Part shown: positions 22,872 through 32,714 of the stretch, piece by piece | Numbering within the stretch: position 1 is the first letter of the stretch | Layout: every line of letters starts with the position of its first letter | NCBI RefSeq assembly: GCF_014251795.1 | Contig: NZ_CP059201.1 | Location: forward strand, 558,001 to 622,000 | Source: Blattabacterium cuenoti | GTDB lineage: Bacteria > Bacteroidota > Bacteroidia > Flavobacteriales > Blattabacteriaceae | Direction of reading: 5' to 3' | Length of the DNA stretch: 64,000 nt | The notes under the pieces: model-generated | The model's input: the letters and a program-made list of their open reading frames with translations, nothing else | Databases searched by the model: none | What the model was told of the DNA's origin: nothing | Made by a program: the position numbers and the translations under genes

Positions 22872-25496
22872 TTAAATCTTAATATTTTCAATTTTTTTTG
22901 ATTGTCTAAACACAATTCCTTGTTCTTTAAAAAAATCTATTAAAATTCTATGATTTTTTTGGATTTCCCCTTTTATAATTTCTTTAGAAAGATTATTTAA
23001 AATATCATGTTGAATAACTCTTTTCAAAGGTCTAGCTCCAAAATGAGGATCATATCCTTTTTCAGATAAATATTCTATAGCTTCATTAGTTGATTCTATA
23101 CAAATATTTTTTTTATTGTATAGCATTTTTCCTAATTTTTTCATTTGTAATTTAACAATATCTTTTATTTCTTTTCTAGAAAGAGGTTTAAATAGAATAA
23201 TTTCATCTATACGATTAATGAATTCAGGTCTGACAATGGTTTTTAATAAATCTATTAAAGCTTTTTTTGTAGCTTCTATTCTATTAGAAGAAATTTCTTG
23301 ATATAAACTTTCTTGAATAATGTCTGATCCTATATTGGAAGTCATAATGATTATAGTATTTGTAAAATTAACTGTTCTTCCTTTGTTATCAGTTAATCTT
23401 CCATCATCCAAAACTTGCAAAAGTATATTAAAAACATCTGAATGAGCTTTTTCTATTTCATCCAACAAAATTACACTGTAAGGACGTCTACGTATAGCTT
23501 CTGTTAATTGTCCACTTTCATCGTAACCTATATATCCTGGAGGAGCTCCTATAAATCGACTTACAGAATGACGCTCTTGATATTCGCTCATATCTATACG
23601 AAGCATATTATTTTCATCATCAAATAAATATTCTGCTAAAGTTTTAGCGAGTTCTGTTTTCCCTACTCCTGTACTCCCCATAAAGAGAAAAGATCCTATG
23701 GGTTTTTTTTCATCCTGCAATCCTGCTCTAGAACGTCGAATAGCATTTGCGATAGATTGAATAGCATTATATTGTCCTACAATTCTTTTGTGTAATTCTT
23801 TTTCTAAAAATAATAATTTTTCTCTTTCACTTTGCAACATTTTAGTAACCGGAATTCCAGTCCATTTAGATACCACTTGAGCTATATCCTCTCTGTAAAC
23901 TTCTTCTTGTATCATCTTTTTACCTTGATCTTCTTGTTTTTTCAATTCATTTTCTAATATTTTTACTTTATTTTCTTCTTCTTTTATTTTCCCATATCTT
24001 AATTCTGCTACTTTTCCATAATCACCTGATCTTTCAGCTTGTTCTGCTTCAAATTTAAAATTTTCTATTTTATCTTTCGCTTTTTGTATTCCTTCAACCA
24101 GATCTTTTTCGTTTTGCCATTGAGCTTGTAATTGCATTTTTTCTTCATTCAATTTAGACAATTCCTTTTTTAAAGGAACTAACTGTTTTTCATCATTTTC
24201 TCTTTTTAAAGCTTCGATTTGTATTTCCATATGCATAATTTTTCTATGTAAAACATCTAATTTTTCAGGTTTGGAATTAATTTCCATTCTTAATTTAGAA
24301 GCAGCTTCATCCACAAGATCGATTGCTTTATCTGGTAAAAAACGTTCGTTAATATAACGTTTAGATAATTCTACAGCAGAAATGATAGATTCATCTTTTA
24401 TTCTGACTTTGTGATGGCTTTCATATTTTTCTTTAATTCCACGTAATATAGATATTGCATCAGAAATAGAAGGTTCATCTACATACACCTGTTGAAATCT
24501 TCTTTCTAAAGCTTTATCTATTCTAAAATATTTCTGATATTCATTTAAAGTTGTAGCTCCTATAGCTCTCAGTTCACCTCTAGCCAATGCTGGTTTTAAA
24601 ATATTTGCGGCATCCATGGCACCTTCACCCCCACCTGCCCCAACTAGGGTATGAATTTCATCAATAAATAAAATGACTTCTCCATTTGAAGAGGTTACTT
24701 CTTTTATTACAGCTTTTAAACGTTCTTCAAATTCTCCTTTATATTTAGCTCCCGCAATTATAGAAGCCATATCTAAAGAAAATACTTGTTTATTTTTTAA
24801 ATTATCTGGAATATCTCCACTAATAATACGATGTGCTAATCCCTCAGCTATAGCTGTTTTTCCGACTCCTGCTTCTCCTATTAAAATTGGATTATTTTTT
24901 GTTCTTCTAGATAATATTTGTAAAACTCTACGTATTTCTTCATCCCGTCCAATGACGGGATCTAATTTTCCTTTATCAGCCCATTCATTTAGATTTTTAG
25001 CGTATTTATCTAAAGCATTGAAGATATTCTCTTCTGTAGAAGATATAATTTTTCCATTTTTTTTTCTCATACTTTCAATAACTTCTTTTATATTTTTTTC
25101 TTTTATTCCTTGATCTATTAATAATTGCGAAGTATGATCCATACTCATAAAAATTCCATAAAAAATATGCTCTACAGAAATAAATTCATCTTTCAATAGA
25201 TTTGCATAATTTTCTGCTATATTTAACATTTTTGTTACATGTAAACTAAAATGTTGAGTTAAAGAACCACTAATAATTTTTGGATAAGATGAAATAATTC
25301 GATCTAATCCAATGATTATTAATTGTGAATTAACTTGTAATTTTTTTAAAATAAAGGGAATTATATTTTCTTCAATTTCAAATATTGATTTTAAAATGTG
25401 TGCATTTTCGATAGATTGTTGATTTTTTTTAAAGGCAATATACTGCGCCTTTTGTATCACTTCTTGTGATTTAATAGTAAACTTATTATAATTCAT
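22872..25496 (-). CDS. clpB: ATP-dependent disaggregase ClpB
   Basis: A Hsp100 chaperone that rescues aggregated proteins with DnaK. The 874-residue protein contains the Clp N-domain, NBD1 with Walker [16 protein letters not shown], a long coiled-coil middle domain (about residues 410-530, rich in Glu/Lys) and NBD2 with Walker [16 protein letters not shown]. The middle domain separates ClpB from ClpA/ClpC. The gene is complete. Confidence 0.95.
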   Translation of the reverse strand: MNYNKFTIKSQEVIQKAQYIAFKKNQQSIENAHILKSIFEIEENIIPFILKKLQVNSQLIIIGLDRIISSYPKIISGSLTQHFSLHVTKMLNIAENYANLLKDEFISVEHIFYGIFMSMDHTSQLLIDQGIKEKNIKEVIESMRKKNGKIISSTEENIFNALDKYAKNLNEWADKGKLDPVIGRDEEIRRVLQILSRRTKNNPILIGEAGVGKTAIAEGLAHRIISGDIPDNLKNKQVFSLDMASIIAGAKYKGEFEERLKAVIKEVTSSNGEVILFIDEIHTLVGAGGGEGAMDAANILKPALARGELRAIGATTLNEYQKYFRIDKALERRFQQVYVDEPSISDAISILRGIKEKYESHHKVRIKDESIISAVELSKRYINERFLPDKAIDLVDEAASKLRMEINSKPEKLDVLHRKIMHMEIQIEALKRENDEKQLVPLKKELSKLNEEKMQLQAQWQNEKDLVEGIQKAKDKIENFKFEAEQAERSGDYGKVAELRYGKIKEEENKVKILENELKKQEDQGKKMIQEEVYREDIAQVVSKWTGIPVTKMLQSEREKLLFLEKELHKRIVGQYNAIQSIANAIRRSRAGLQDEKKPIGSFLFMGSTGVGKTELAKTLAEYLFDDENNMLRIDMSEYQERHSVSRFIGAPPGYIGYDESGQLTEAIRRRPYSVILLDEIEKAHSDVFNILLQVLDDGRLTDNKGRTVNFTNTIIIMTSNIGSDIIQESLYQEISSNRIEATKKALIDLLKTIVRPEFINRIDEIILFKPLSRKEIKDIVKLQMKKLGKMLYNKKNICIESTNEAIEYLSEKGYDPHFGARPLKRVIQHDILNNLSKEIIKGEIQKNHRILIDFFKEQGIVFRQSKKIENIKI

Positions 25497-25590
25497 GTGA
25501 AAATGATATTTATATTTTTATAATATAAAAAAATTTATGATCAGTATAGTTTGAAAAACTAATTATTTCAAAATATTTATTTTCGCATTT

Positions 25591-26688
25591 ATGATAAGAA
25601 AAGAAGAAATACAATCTTTATCGGAAAGAATTCAAAAAATTTATAATATTCTAAAAATAGATGAAATAAAGGAATATATAAATAAAGGACAAAAAAAAAC
25701 ATTAAATCCAAATTTTTGGAAAAATTATAAAAAATCGAGAGATTATATAAAATATATGCATGATATGAAAGCATATATCAAAGATTTTACGGAATTAAAA
25801 AATGCTTTCGAAGAATTAGAAATAATATTTTCTTTTTCTAAAGAAGAAAATGTAGAAAAAGAATTTGAAATTCAATTGTATAAAACAAAAAAATTACTTT
25901 CAAATATAGAGTTGAAAAATATTCTCTCGGAAGAAGAAGATTCTTTAAATGCTATATTACAAATATCTTCTGGCGCTGGAGGTACTGAAAGTTGTGATTG
26001 GACTTCCATGTTAATGAGAATGTATTCCATGTGGGCAGAAAAAAAAAATTTTTCAGTAAAGAAAATCCATCATGTATATGGAGATATTACTGGTATCAAA
26101 TCTGTTACTTTAGAAATTAATGGTCTTTATGCATTTGGTTATTTAAAAGGAGAAAATGGAGTGCATAGATTGATTCGTCTATCTCCTTTTGACAGTAATT
26201 CAAAACGTCATACTTCTTTTTCTTCTGTATATGTTTATCCCATGATCAATGATCAGATTGACATAGATATCAAAATATCAGATCTACAATGGGAAACTTT
26301 TCGTTCTAGTGGATCTGGAGGACAAAACGTAAACAAAGTTGAAACAGGAGTAAGATTACGTCATCATCCTACAGGAATTACTATAGAGAATACCGAATCT
26401 CGTTCTCAAATACAAAATAGACAAAAAGCTTTGCAACTATTGAAATCTAGATTATTTGAAATTGAAATGATTAAAAAAAATGAAAAAAAAGAAAAAATAG
26501 AATCTACAAAAAAAAAAATAGAATGGGGTTCTCAAATTAGGAATTATATTATGCATCCTTACAAATTAGTAAAAGATTTAAGAACCGGTTATGAAACTAC
26601 AAAAATTCAATCTGTTATGAATGGTGAAATAGATATTTTTTTAAAAAAATTTTTAATCTATAACAGAGAAAATAAAAACAAAAATTAA
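25591..26688 (+). CDS. prfB: Peptide chain release factor 2
   Basis: Terminates translation at UGA and UAA. The 365-residue protein has the RF2 anticodon-like SPF motif (RLSPFDSNSKRHTSF) and the GGQ loop (SSGSGGQNVNKVETGVRL). It is encoded in one uninterrupted frame: no in-frame TGA with a CTTTGA-type slippery site is seen near codons 20-30, unlike many bacteria where RF2 controls itself by programmed frameshifting. Start ATG at 25591. Confidence 0.95.
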   Translation: MIRKEEIQSLSERIQKIYNILKIDEIKEYINKGQKKTLNPNFWKNYKKSRDYIKYMHDMKAYIKDFTELKNAFEELEIIFSFSKEENVEKEFEIQLYKTKKLLSNIELKNILSEEEDSLNAILQISSGAGGTESCDWTSMLMRMYSMWAEKKNFSVKKIHHVYGDITGIKSVTLEINGLYAFGYLKGENGVHRLIRLSPFDSNSKRHTSFSSVYVYPMINDQIDIDIKISDLQWETFRSSGSGGQNVNKVETGVRLRHHPTGITIENTESRSQIQNRQKALQLLKSRLFEIEMIKKNEKKEKIESTKKKIEWGSQIRNYIMHPYKLVKDLRTGYETTKIQSVMNGEIDIFLKKFLIYNRENKNKN

Positions 26689-26702
26689 TTTTTTATTTTT
26701 AA

Positions 26703-28094
26703 ATGAAAATCCGTTATTCCGATCTGATTGATCAAACTTTTGATTTTCCAACTGAGGAATTTTCTATAAAAAATAATTTTTTAGAATTTCACGGAATTCC
26801 ATTAATGAATCTTATAAAAAAATATGGAACTCCATTAAAATTTACATACTTGCCAAAAATATCTCAAAATATCCGAAAGGCAAGAAAATGGTTTGAAAAA
26901 GCTATTCAATCCAATCAATATAACAACAAATATACTTATTGTTATTGCACAAAAAGTTCTCATTTTTCTTTTGTATTAGAAGAAGCTTTAAAAAATAACA
27001 TTAGTATTGAAACCTCATATGCTTATGATATAGAAATTGTAAAAAATCTTTATAAAAAAGGAAAAACTACCAAAAGTATTGAAGTTATATGCAATGGATT
27101 TAAACCGAAAAATTATATTGAGAATATATCAGAACTTATTAATAACGGATTCTATAATACAATACCAATATTGGACAATTCGGACGAATTGGAAAAATTA
27201 AGTTTGATCATTAATTATCCTTTTAAATTAGGAATACGTATAGCTTCTGAAGAAGAACCTAAATTTGAATTTTACACTTCAAGGTTGGGAATCGGATATA
27301 AAGATATTATTGTTTTTTATTTAAATAAAATAAAAAATAATCCTAAAGTGGAATTAAAAATGTTGCACTTTTTCATAAATACAGGAATAAAAGATACTGC
27401 TTATTATTGGAATGAACTTTTCAAATGTTTACATATTTATGCAAAATTGAAAAAAATAGCTCCAGAATTAGAAATCCTAAACATAGGAGGAGGATTCCCC
27501 ATTAAAACCTCCATGTCTTTTCAATATGATTATGAATATATGACCAACGAAATTGTTTATCAAATAAAAAAATTTTGTCAGGAAGAAAATATTTCAGAAC
27601 CTCATATATACACAGAATTTGGTGCTTATACAGTGGGAGAAAGTGGAGGTATTTTATATCAAATACTTAATCAAAAACGTCAGAATGATAGAGAAAAATG
27701 GAATATGATAGATAGTTCTTTTATGACTACACTTCCTGATACTTGGGCAATCAGTCGTAGATTTATTATGATGGCAATTAATCGTTGGAATGATTGTTAT
27801 GAAAGAGTTTTTTTAGGAGGATTAACATGTGATAGCGATGATTATTATAATTCAGAACAACATATGAACGCAATATATCTTCCTTGTTTTCATAAAGAAA
27901 TTCCACTTTATATTGGTTTTTTCAATACAGGAGCTTATCAAGATACAATTAGTGGATATGGAGGGGTTCATCATTGTTTAATTCCTCAACCTATTCACAT
28001 ATTAATAGATCATGATGAAAAAAAAAATTTTGTCTATAAAATATTTAGACAATCACAAAATCCAAAAGAAATTTTAAAAATATTAGGTTATTGA
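26703..28094 (+). CDS. speA: Arginine decarboxylase, fold III (Bacteroidetes type)
   Basis: Decarboxylates arginine to agmatine. The 463-residue protein is a short PLP-dependent alanine-racemase-fold decarboxylase. The PLP-binding Lys is probably in YCTKSSHF (about residue 84), the glycine-rich phosphate site is LNIGGGFP, and GGLTCDSDDYY resembles the catalytic Cys-Asp segment of the family. It is followed by speB with a 4-base overlap, giving the arginine-to-putrescine route. This pair is a Bacteroidetes arrangement. The first gene of the tightly coupled run is prfB, 14 bases upstream. Confidence 0.9.
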   Translation: MKIRYSDLIDQTFDFPTEEFSIKNNFLEFHGIPLMNLIKKYGTPLKFTYLPKISQNIRKARKWFEKAIQSNQYNNKYTYCYCTKSSHFSFVLEEALKNNISIETSYAYDIEIVKNLYKKGKTTKSIEVICNGFKPKNYIENISELINNGFYNTIPILDNSDELEKLSLIINYPFKLGIRIASEEEPKFEFYTSRLGIGYKDIIVFYLNKIKNNPKVELKMLHFFINTGIKDTAYYWNELFKCLHIYAKLKKIAPELEILNIGGGFPIKTSMSFQYDYEYMTNEIVYQIKKFCQEENISEPHIYTEFGAYTVGESGGILYQILNQKRQNDREKWNMIDSSFMTTLPDTWAISRRFIMMAINRWNDCYERVFLGGLTCDSDDYYNSEQHMNAIYLPCFHKEIPLYIGFFNTGAYQDTISGYGGVHHCLIPQPIHILIDHDEKKNFVYKIFRQSQNPKEILKILGY

Positions 28095-28972
28095 AATTAA
28101 ATCACGGAAAAAAAACTTTTGCGGGAATCCCAAAAAAATATGCAACGCTTGATAAAGCTAAAACTGTTCTCATTACAGTTCCATATGATTATACTCAAAC
28201 ATGGAAAAAAGGTTCTAAAAAAGGACCTAAAGCTTTTTTGGCTGCAGCAGAACATATAGAATTATATGATATAGAAACTAATTCAGAAGTCTATAAAAAA
28301 GGAATTTTTATTGCCCCCCCTATTATCAATTCTTCATTTTCTACAAAAAAAATGATTAAAAAAGTATATCATGTTACAAAAAAGTATCTTAATAAAAAAA
28401 AATTCCTCACATTTATAGGAGGAGATCATTCTATATCAATAGGGAGCATTAGAGCTTTTGGAGAAAAATATACAAACTTAAGTATTCTTCATATGGACGC
28501 CCATACAGATTTACGTCCTGTATACAAAGGAAGTCCTTATAATCACGCTTGTTCCATGCATGAAGCATCACAAAAATACCCACTCATACAAATAGGAATT
28601 CGTAGTATGGATGTTATAGAAAAAAAATATATTCAAAAAGGAAATATATTTTATATGCATCAGATTTACAAAAATGATTTATGGATGCAAGATGCTATTT
28701 ATAAATTATCTAAAAATGTATTTATAAGCATCGATATAGATGTTTTCGATCCTAGTATAGCCCCTTCTACAGGAACTCCAGAACCAGGTGGATTATCTTG
28801 GTATACAACTTTAGAATTTTTAAAAAAAGTTTTTAAAAAAAAAAATGTAATAGGATTTGACATAGTAGAACTTTTACCGAATAAAAAAGAATCTTCTACA
28901 GATTTCCTTACTGTCAAACTTTACTATAAATTATTGTCATATAAATACATCAATATAAATTCATATGAATAA
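28091..28972 (+). CDS. speB: Agmatinase / ureohydrolase
   Basis: Hydrolyses agmatine to putrescine and urea. The 293-residue protein has the three binuclear Mn motifs of ureohydrolases: GGDHSIS, HMDAHTDLRP and SIDIDVFDPSIAPSTGTPEPGG. The start is TTG at 28091, overlapping the speA stop; this gives the usual family N-terminus. The position next to speA favours agmatinase over arginase. Urea produced here would suit a symbiont with urease (none in this window). Confidence 0.9.
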   Translation: MKLNHGKKTFAGIPKKYATLDKAKTVLITVPYDYTQTWKKGSKKGPKAFLAAAEHIELYDIETNSEVYKKGIFIAPPIINSSFSTKKMIKKVYHVTKKYLNKKKFLTFIGGDHSISIGSIRAFGEKYTNLSILHMDAHTDLRPVYKGSPYNHACSMHEASQKYPLIQIGIRSMDVIEKKYIQKGNIFYMHQIYKNDLWMQDAIYKLSKNVFISIDIDVFDPSIAPSTGTPEPGGLSWYTTLEFLKKVFKKKNVIGFDIVELLPNKKESSTDFLTVKLYYKLLSYKYININSYE

Positions 28973-29666
28973 AAAAATTATTATAGCTATAGATGGATAT
29001 TCTTCATCAGGAAAAAGTACTTTAGCTAAAGCTATTTCTAAAAAACTAAAATATAAATATATAGATACTGGTGCTATGTATAGATGTATAGCCTTGTTTG
29101 CAATCAGAAAAAAAATTTTTGATAGTCATTTTTATAATACAAAAAATTTTATCCCTGTTTTGAAAGAAATCAATTTAAAATTAAAATGGAATAAAAAATA
29201 TAATCAAACGGATATCTTTTTAAATGGAGAAAATATTCAAGACAAGATTAGATCGGAAAAAGTATCAAATAAAGTAAGTTTAATAGCTCAAATTCCAGAA
29301 ATTAGAGAGAAATTAACCATTATGCAAAGAAATATTGGAAAAAATAAAGGAATAGTTATAGATGGAAGAGATATAGGAAATCATGTGTTTCCAAGATCAG
29401 AGTTAAAAATATTTATGAAAGGATCTATAGAAATTCGTTCTTACAGAAGATATCAAGAGCTAAAAAAAAGAGGAAACGAGATTTCTTATGAGAAAGTCAA
29501 AAAAAATATAATTTATAGAGATATGATGGATATTTCACGGGATATATCTCCACTTAAAAAATCTACAGATTCTATAGAAATAGATAATACATTTTTAAAT
29601 ATAGAAGAACAACTAAATCTCATTTTTAAATTAATCAACAAAAAAATAACTACATCATTATCATGA
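28965..29666 (+). CDS. cmk: Cytidylate kinase
   Basis: Phosphorylates CMP and dCMP. The 233-residue protein has the P-loop IAIDGYSSSGKSTLAKA at residues 5-21, the substrate segment YIDTGAMYR, and the DGRDIG motif. It overlaps speB by 8 bases and fabG by 4 (ATGA), so translation is probably coupled. Confidence 0.95.
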   Translation: MNKKIIIAIDGYSSSGKSTLAKAISKKLKYKYIDTGAMYRCIALFAIRKKIFDSHFYNTKNFIPVLKEINLKLKWNKKYNQTDIFLNGENIQDKIRSEKVSNKVSLIAQIPEIREKLTIMQRNIGKNKGIVIDGRDIGNHVFPRSELKIFMKGSIEIRSYRRYQELKKRGNEISYEKVKKNIIYRDMMDISRDISPLKKSTDSIEIDNTFLNIEEQLNLIFKLINKKITTSLS

Positions 29667-30397
29667 AACTATTAAATGGAAAAATAGCTATAGTTACAGG
29701 AGGTTCAGGTGATATAGGTCAATCTATAGTTAAAACTTTTGTACAACATGGAGCCAATGTGATTTTTACATTTTTTTCATCAAAAAAAAAAGCACAAGAA
29801 TTAGAATTGAAATATAAAAATTTTGTAGAAGCATATGAAATAGATCTTTCAGATTTTCAATCATCAAAAAATTTAGTACAAAAAGTTATAAAAAAATATG
29901 GAACTTTGGATATATTAGTAAATAATGCAGGTATTATAAAAGATAATTTTTTACTAAAAATCTCGAAAAATGATTGGGATAATGTGATTAAAACTAATTT
30001 ATATTCTATATTTAATTTGACAAAACATGCTATTCATCCTATGATGAAAAAAAAAAAAGGAAGTATTATTAATATGAGTTCTGTTGTAGGATTAACGGGA
30101 AATATTGGACAATCTAATTATGCTGCATCTAAAGCAGGAATTATTGGTTTCACAAAATCAATATCGAGAGAATTAGGAAAAAGAAATATACGTTGCAATG
30201 TTATAGCTCCTGGATATATCATAACAAAAATGAACTCTCACTTGAAATCTCAAGTTCAAGAAAATTGGATAAAAAACATTCCATTAAAAAGAGCAGGAAC
30301 TCCTGAAGATATAGCAAACTCAACTTTATTTCTTGCTTCAGATTTATCAAATTATATTACTGGTTGTGTATTAAATGTAAATGGAGGATTAATTTAA
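29663..30397 (+). CDS. fabG: 3-oxoacyl-ACP reductase
   Basis: NADPH-dependent reductase of the fatty-acid cycle. The 244-residue short-chain dehydrogenase has the TGGSGDIGQ nucleotide loop (residues 12-20), NNAG, and catalytic Ser plus YAASKAG. An A12 run at 30047-30058 stays in frame (Met-Lys-Lys-Lys-Lys-Gly). It overlaps cmk by 4 bases. FabG fits the length and context better than other SDRs. Confidence 0.9.
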   Translation: MKLLNGKIAIVTGGSGDIGQSIVKTFVQHGANVIFTFFSSKKKAQELELKYKNFVEAYEIDLSDFQSSKNLVQKVIKKYGTLDILVNNAGIIKDNFLLKISKNDWDNVIKTNLYSIFNLTKHAIHPMMKKKKGSIINMSSVVGLTGNIGQSNYAASKAGIIGFTKSISRELGKRNIRCNVIAPGYIITKMNSHLKSQVQENWIKNIPLKRAGTPEDIANSTLFLASDLSNYITGCVLNVNGGLI

Positions 30398-30414
30398 ATT
30401 ATCTTAAATTATCA

Positions 30415-32097
30415 ATGTATTCAAGTAAAAAAGTTGTACAAAGTTTTGGTGAAATTTTAAAAGCAAAATCTATATTTCATATTATCATATCTCCAGGATC
30501 TAGAAATGCTCCAATCATTATAAATTTTACTCAACAAAAGATGTTTCATACTTACAGTATTGTAGATGAACGATGTGCAGGGTTCTTTGCTTTAGGAATA
30601 GCTCAACAAATTAGAAAACCTGTAGTTATTAGTTGCACTTCTGGATCTGCAGTTGTAAATTTTTATCCTGCAGTGACTGAGGCTTTTTATCAAAATATTC
30701 CACTTATTTTACTAACTGCAGATAGACCAAAAAAAATTATAGATGTATTTGAAGGACAATCAATTTATCAAGAGAATATTTTTCAAAAACATGTAGAAAC
30801 TTCTATCCAATTGATAGAAGATGAATCCGAATCTGGTATATGGTATAATGACAAACTTATAAATGAATCAATAAACAAGTGTATTTTAAAAAATAAACCG
30901 ATACACATTAATATACCATTTTCAGAACCACTTTATAATACTACAAATCATTTACAAGTCAGACCTAAAATTATAAAAACTATACCTGTTAAAAAATATA
31001 TTAAAACTTATAAAAAAGAACAATATATATGGAAAAAATGTGAAAAAAAAATGATTCTGTTCGGATTACATTATCCAGAAAAAAATATGGAAAAAATTTT
31101 AAGGAAATTAAGTTTAGATTCCTCTATTGTAATTTTTACAGAAACAACATCTCATATATATGGAAAACTTTTTTTTTCAAGTATAGACCAACTTATTTTT
31201 AATATGAATTATAAAAATTGGAAAATTTTTAAACCTCATATTTTATTAACCGTTGGAATAAATATTATATCTAAAAAAATCAAATTTCTTTTGAGAAAAG
31301 ATCCACCAACATATCATTGGCATATAGGGGAACATTATGAAAGTTATCCGGATACTTATTATAAATTAACCACTTATTGGCCTATCAATCCAGAATCATT
31401 TTTTCAAATTTTTCTTCATGATAATTCTAATAATATTTTAGTTTCAGATTATAGAAATAAATGGGAAAAATTAAGAGAAGAAAAAATAAAAAAACATAAA
31501 TCTTTTTTAAAAAAAGAAAAAAGTTTTTCAGATTTAAAAGTTTTATTTTTTGTTTTTCAAACTATTCCTAATAATACTATATTACAATTAGGAAATAGCA
31601 TGATAATAAGATATTATCAACTTTTTTATGAAAAAAAATATTCTATTAAATCTTATTGTAATCGTGGAACTTCAGGAATAGATGGATGTGTTTCAACAGC
31701 TGTAGGTTGCGCTACAGTAAGGAAAAAAATTGTGACATTGATTATTGGAGATATCAGTTTTTTTTATGATAGTAATGCTTTATGGAATGATTATATTCCA
31801 AAAAATTTTCGTATAATACTTATTAATAACGGAGGAGGAAATATTTTTAGATTTATTTCAGAAAAAAAGTTACCAGAAAAAACATTCAATTTTTTCGAAA
31901 CAAAACATATTTTTTCTGCAAAAAATATATGTAAAATGCATAATTGGAAATACAAAAAAGTATCCAATCAATATGTTTTAAAAAATAGTTTATCATTTTT
32001 TTGGAAAAAATCGAATCAACCTTATTTATTAGAAATAAACACTAAAAAATATAATAATGCTGAAATTCTAAAAAAATATTTAGATTATCTATCCTGA
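30415..32097 (+). CDS. menD: MenD, SEPHCHC synthase
   Basis: Thiamine-diphosphate enzyme joining isochorismate and 2-oxoglutarate in menaquinone synthesis. I chose the ATG at 30415 (560 residues, MYSSKKVVQSFGEILKAKS); an in-frame ATG at 30364 lies inside fabG. The SPGSRNAPI motif, DERCAGFFALGIA and the ThDP-binding GDISFFYDSNALWN plus NNGGGNIFRFI are visible. Presence implies a menaquinone respiratory chain; other men genes are not in the window. Confidence 0.93.
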   Translation: MYSSKKVVQSFGEILKAKSIFHIIISPGSRNAPIIINFTQQKMFHTYSIVDERCAGFFALGIAQQIRKPVVISCTSGSAVVNFYPAVTEAFYQNIPLILLTADRPKKIIDVFEGQSIYQENIFQKHVETSIQLIEDESESGIWYNDKLINESINKCILKNKPIHINIPFSEPLYNTTNHLQVRPKIIKTIPVKKYIKTYKKEQYIWKKCEKKMILFGLHYPEKNMEKILRKLSLDSSIVIFTETTSHIYGKLFFSSIDQLIFNMNYKNWKIFKPHILLTVGINIISKKIKFLLRKDPPTYHWHIGEHYESYPDTYYKLTTYWPINPESFFQIFLHDNSNNILVSDYRNKWEKLREEKIKKHKSFLKKEKSFSDLKVLFFVFQTIPNNTILQLGNSMIIRYYQLFYEKKYSIKSYCNRGTSGIDGCVSTAVGCATVRKKIVTLIIGDISFFYDSNALWNDYIPKNFRIILINNGGGNIFRFISEKKLPEKTFNFFETKHIFSAKNICKMHNWKYKKVSNQYVLKNSLSFFWKKSNQPYLLEINTKKYNNAEILKKYLDYLS

Positions 32098-32108
32098 TTT
32101 TTATTAGA

Positions 32109-32624
32109 TCATAAAACCTGAAAAGATAAAATAATATCCCATAAAGCTTTAATTCTTGCGAAAATTTCTCTAAATTGTGTTTTGCTATCAAAAGTCAGAC
32201 TCTTGGCATTGAATCCAATTACATCTAATCCTAAACAATTACCAATAAAAATAGCTCTTTCATTATGAAATTTTTGAGATATAATCGTAAATTTTTTTTG
32301 ATTGAAAATTTTGTTAACCCTAATAATAGAATATAAAGTATTAATTCCATAAAAATCTTCATATATAAAATTAGGAGGAACCCCTTTTTTTATTAATTCT
32401 TTTTTCATCATTTTTGGTTCATTATAATTTTTTTCTCTATTATCTCCACTTACAATGATATAACGTATTTTATTATGAAAAAAAAGAGAACAAGCTGCAT
32501 CTATTCGATACTTAAAATAAGCGTTAATTCCCCCTCCATACAAATATTTAGAAGTTCCCAAAACTACACCAAATGTATTATATGGAATATAATTGATAGA
32601 ATCGTCATCATAGCTCTTTTTCAC
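32109..32624 (-). CDS. SanA/YdcF-like DUF218 protein, canonical start missing before its membrane anchor
   Basis: Resembles SanA, an inner-membrane DUF218 protein linked to envelope integrity. Motifs GVVLGTSKYLYGGG, IIVSGDNR and SQKFHNERAIFIG match the family. The first canonical start is GTG at 32624 (171 residues). The same frame stays open upstream to about 32699 and encodes KRILSFFILFIIFCYSGISLW, a clear signal anchor expected in SanA. No ATG, GTG or TTG precedes that anchor; the natural position holds ATA (32691-32693) followed by Lys-Arg. The gene may start at ATA, use GTG and lose its anchor, or be failing. Confidence 0.75.
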   Translation of the reverse strand: MKKSYDDDSINYIPYNTFGVVLGTSKYLYGGGINAYFKYRIDAACSLFFHNKIRYIIVSGDNREKNYNEPKMMKKELIKKGVPPNFIYEDFYGINTLYSIIRVNKIFNQKKFTIISQKFHNERAIFIGNCLGLDVIGFNAKSLTFDSKTQFREIFARIKALWDIILSFQVL

Positions 32625-32714
32625 TGACCATAAACTGATTCCAGAATAACAAAATATAATGAATAAAATAAAAAAAGAGAGTATACGTTTTATTGTTAAT
32701 TAACACAAAAAAAT

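Noticed and set aside
24673-25113. Plus-strand open frame of about 146 codons opposite clpB
   Set aside because: It is antisense to strongly conserved ClpB NBD1 sequence and has no recognisable domain; it reflects codon bias on the opposite strand.
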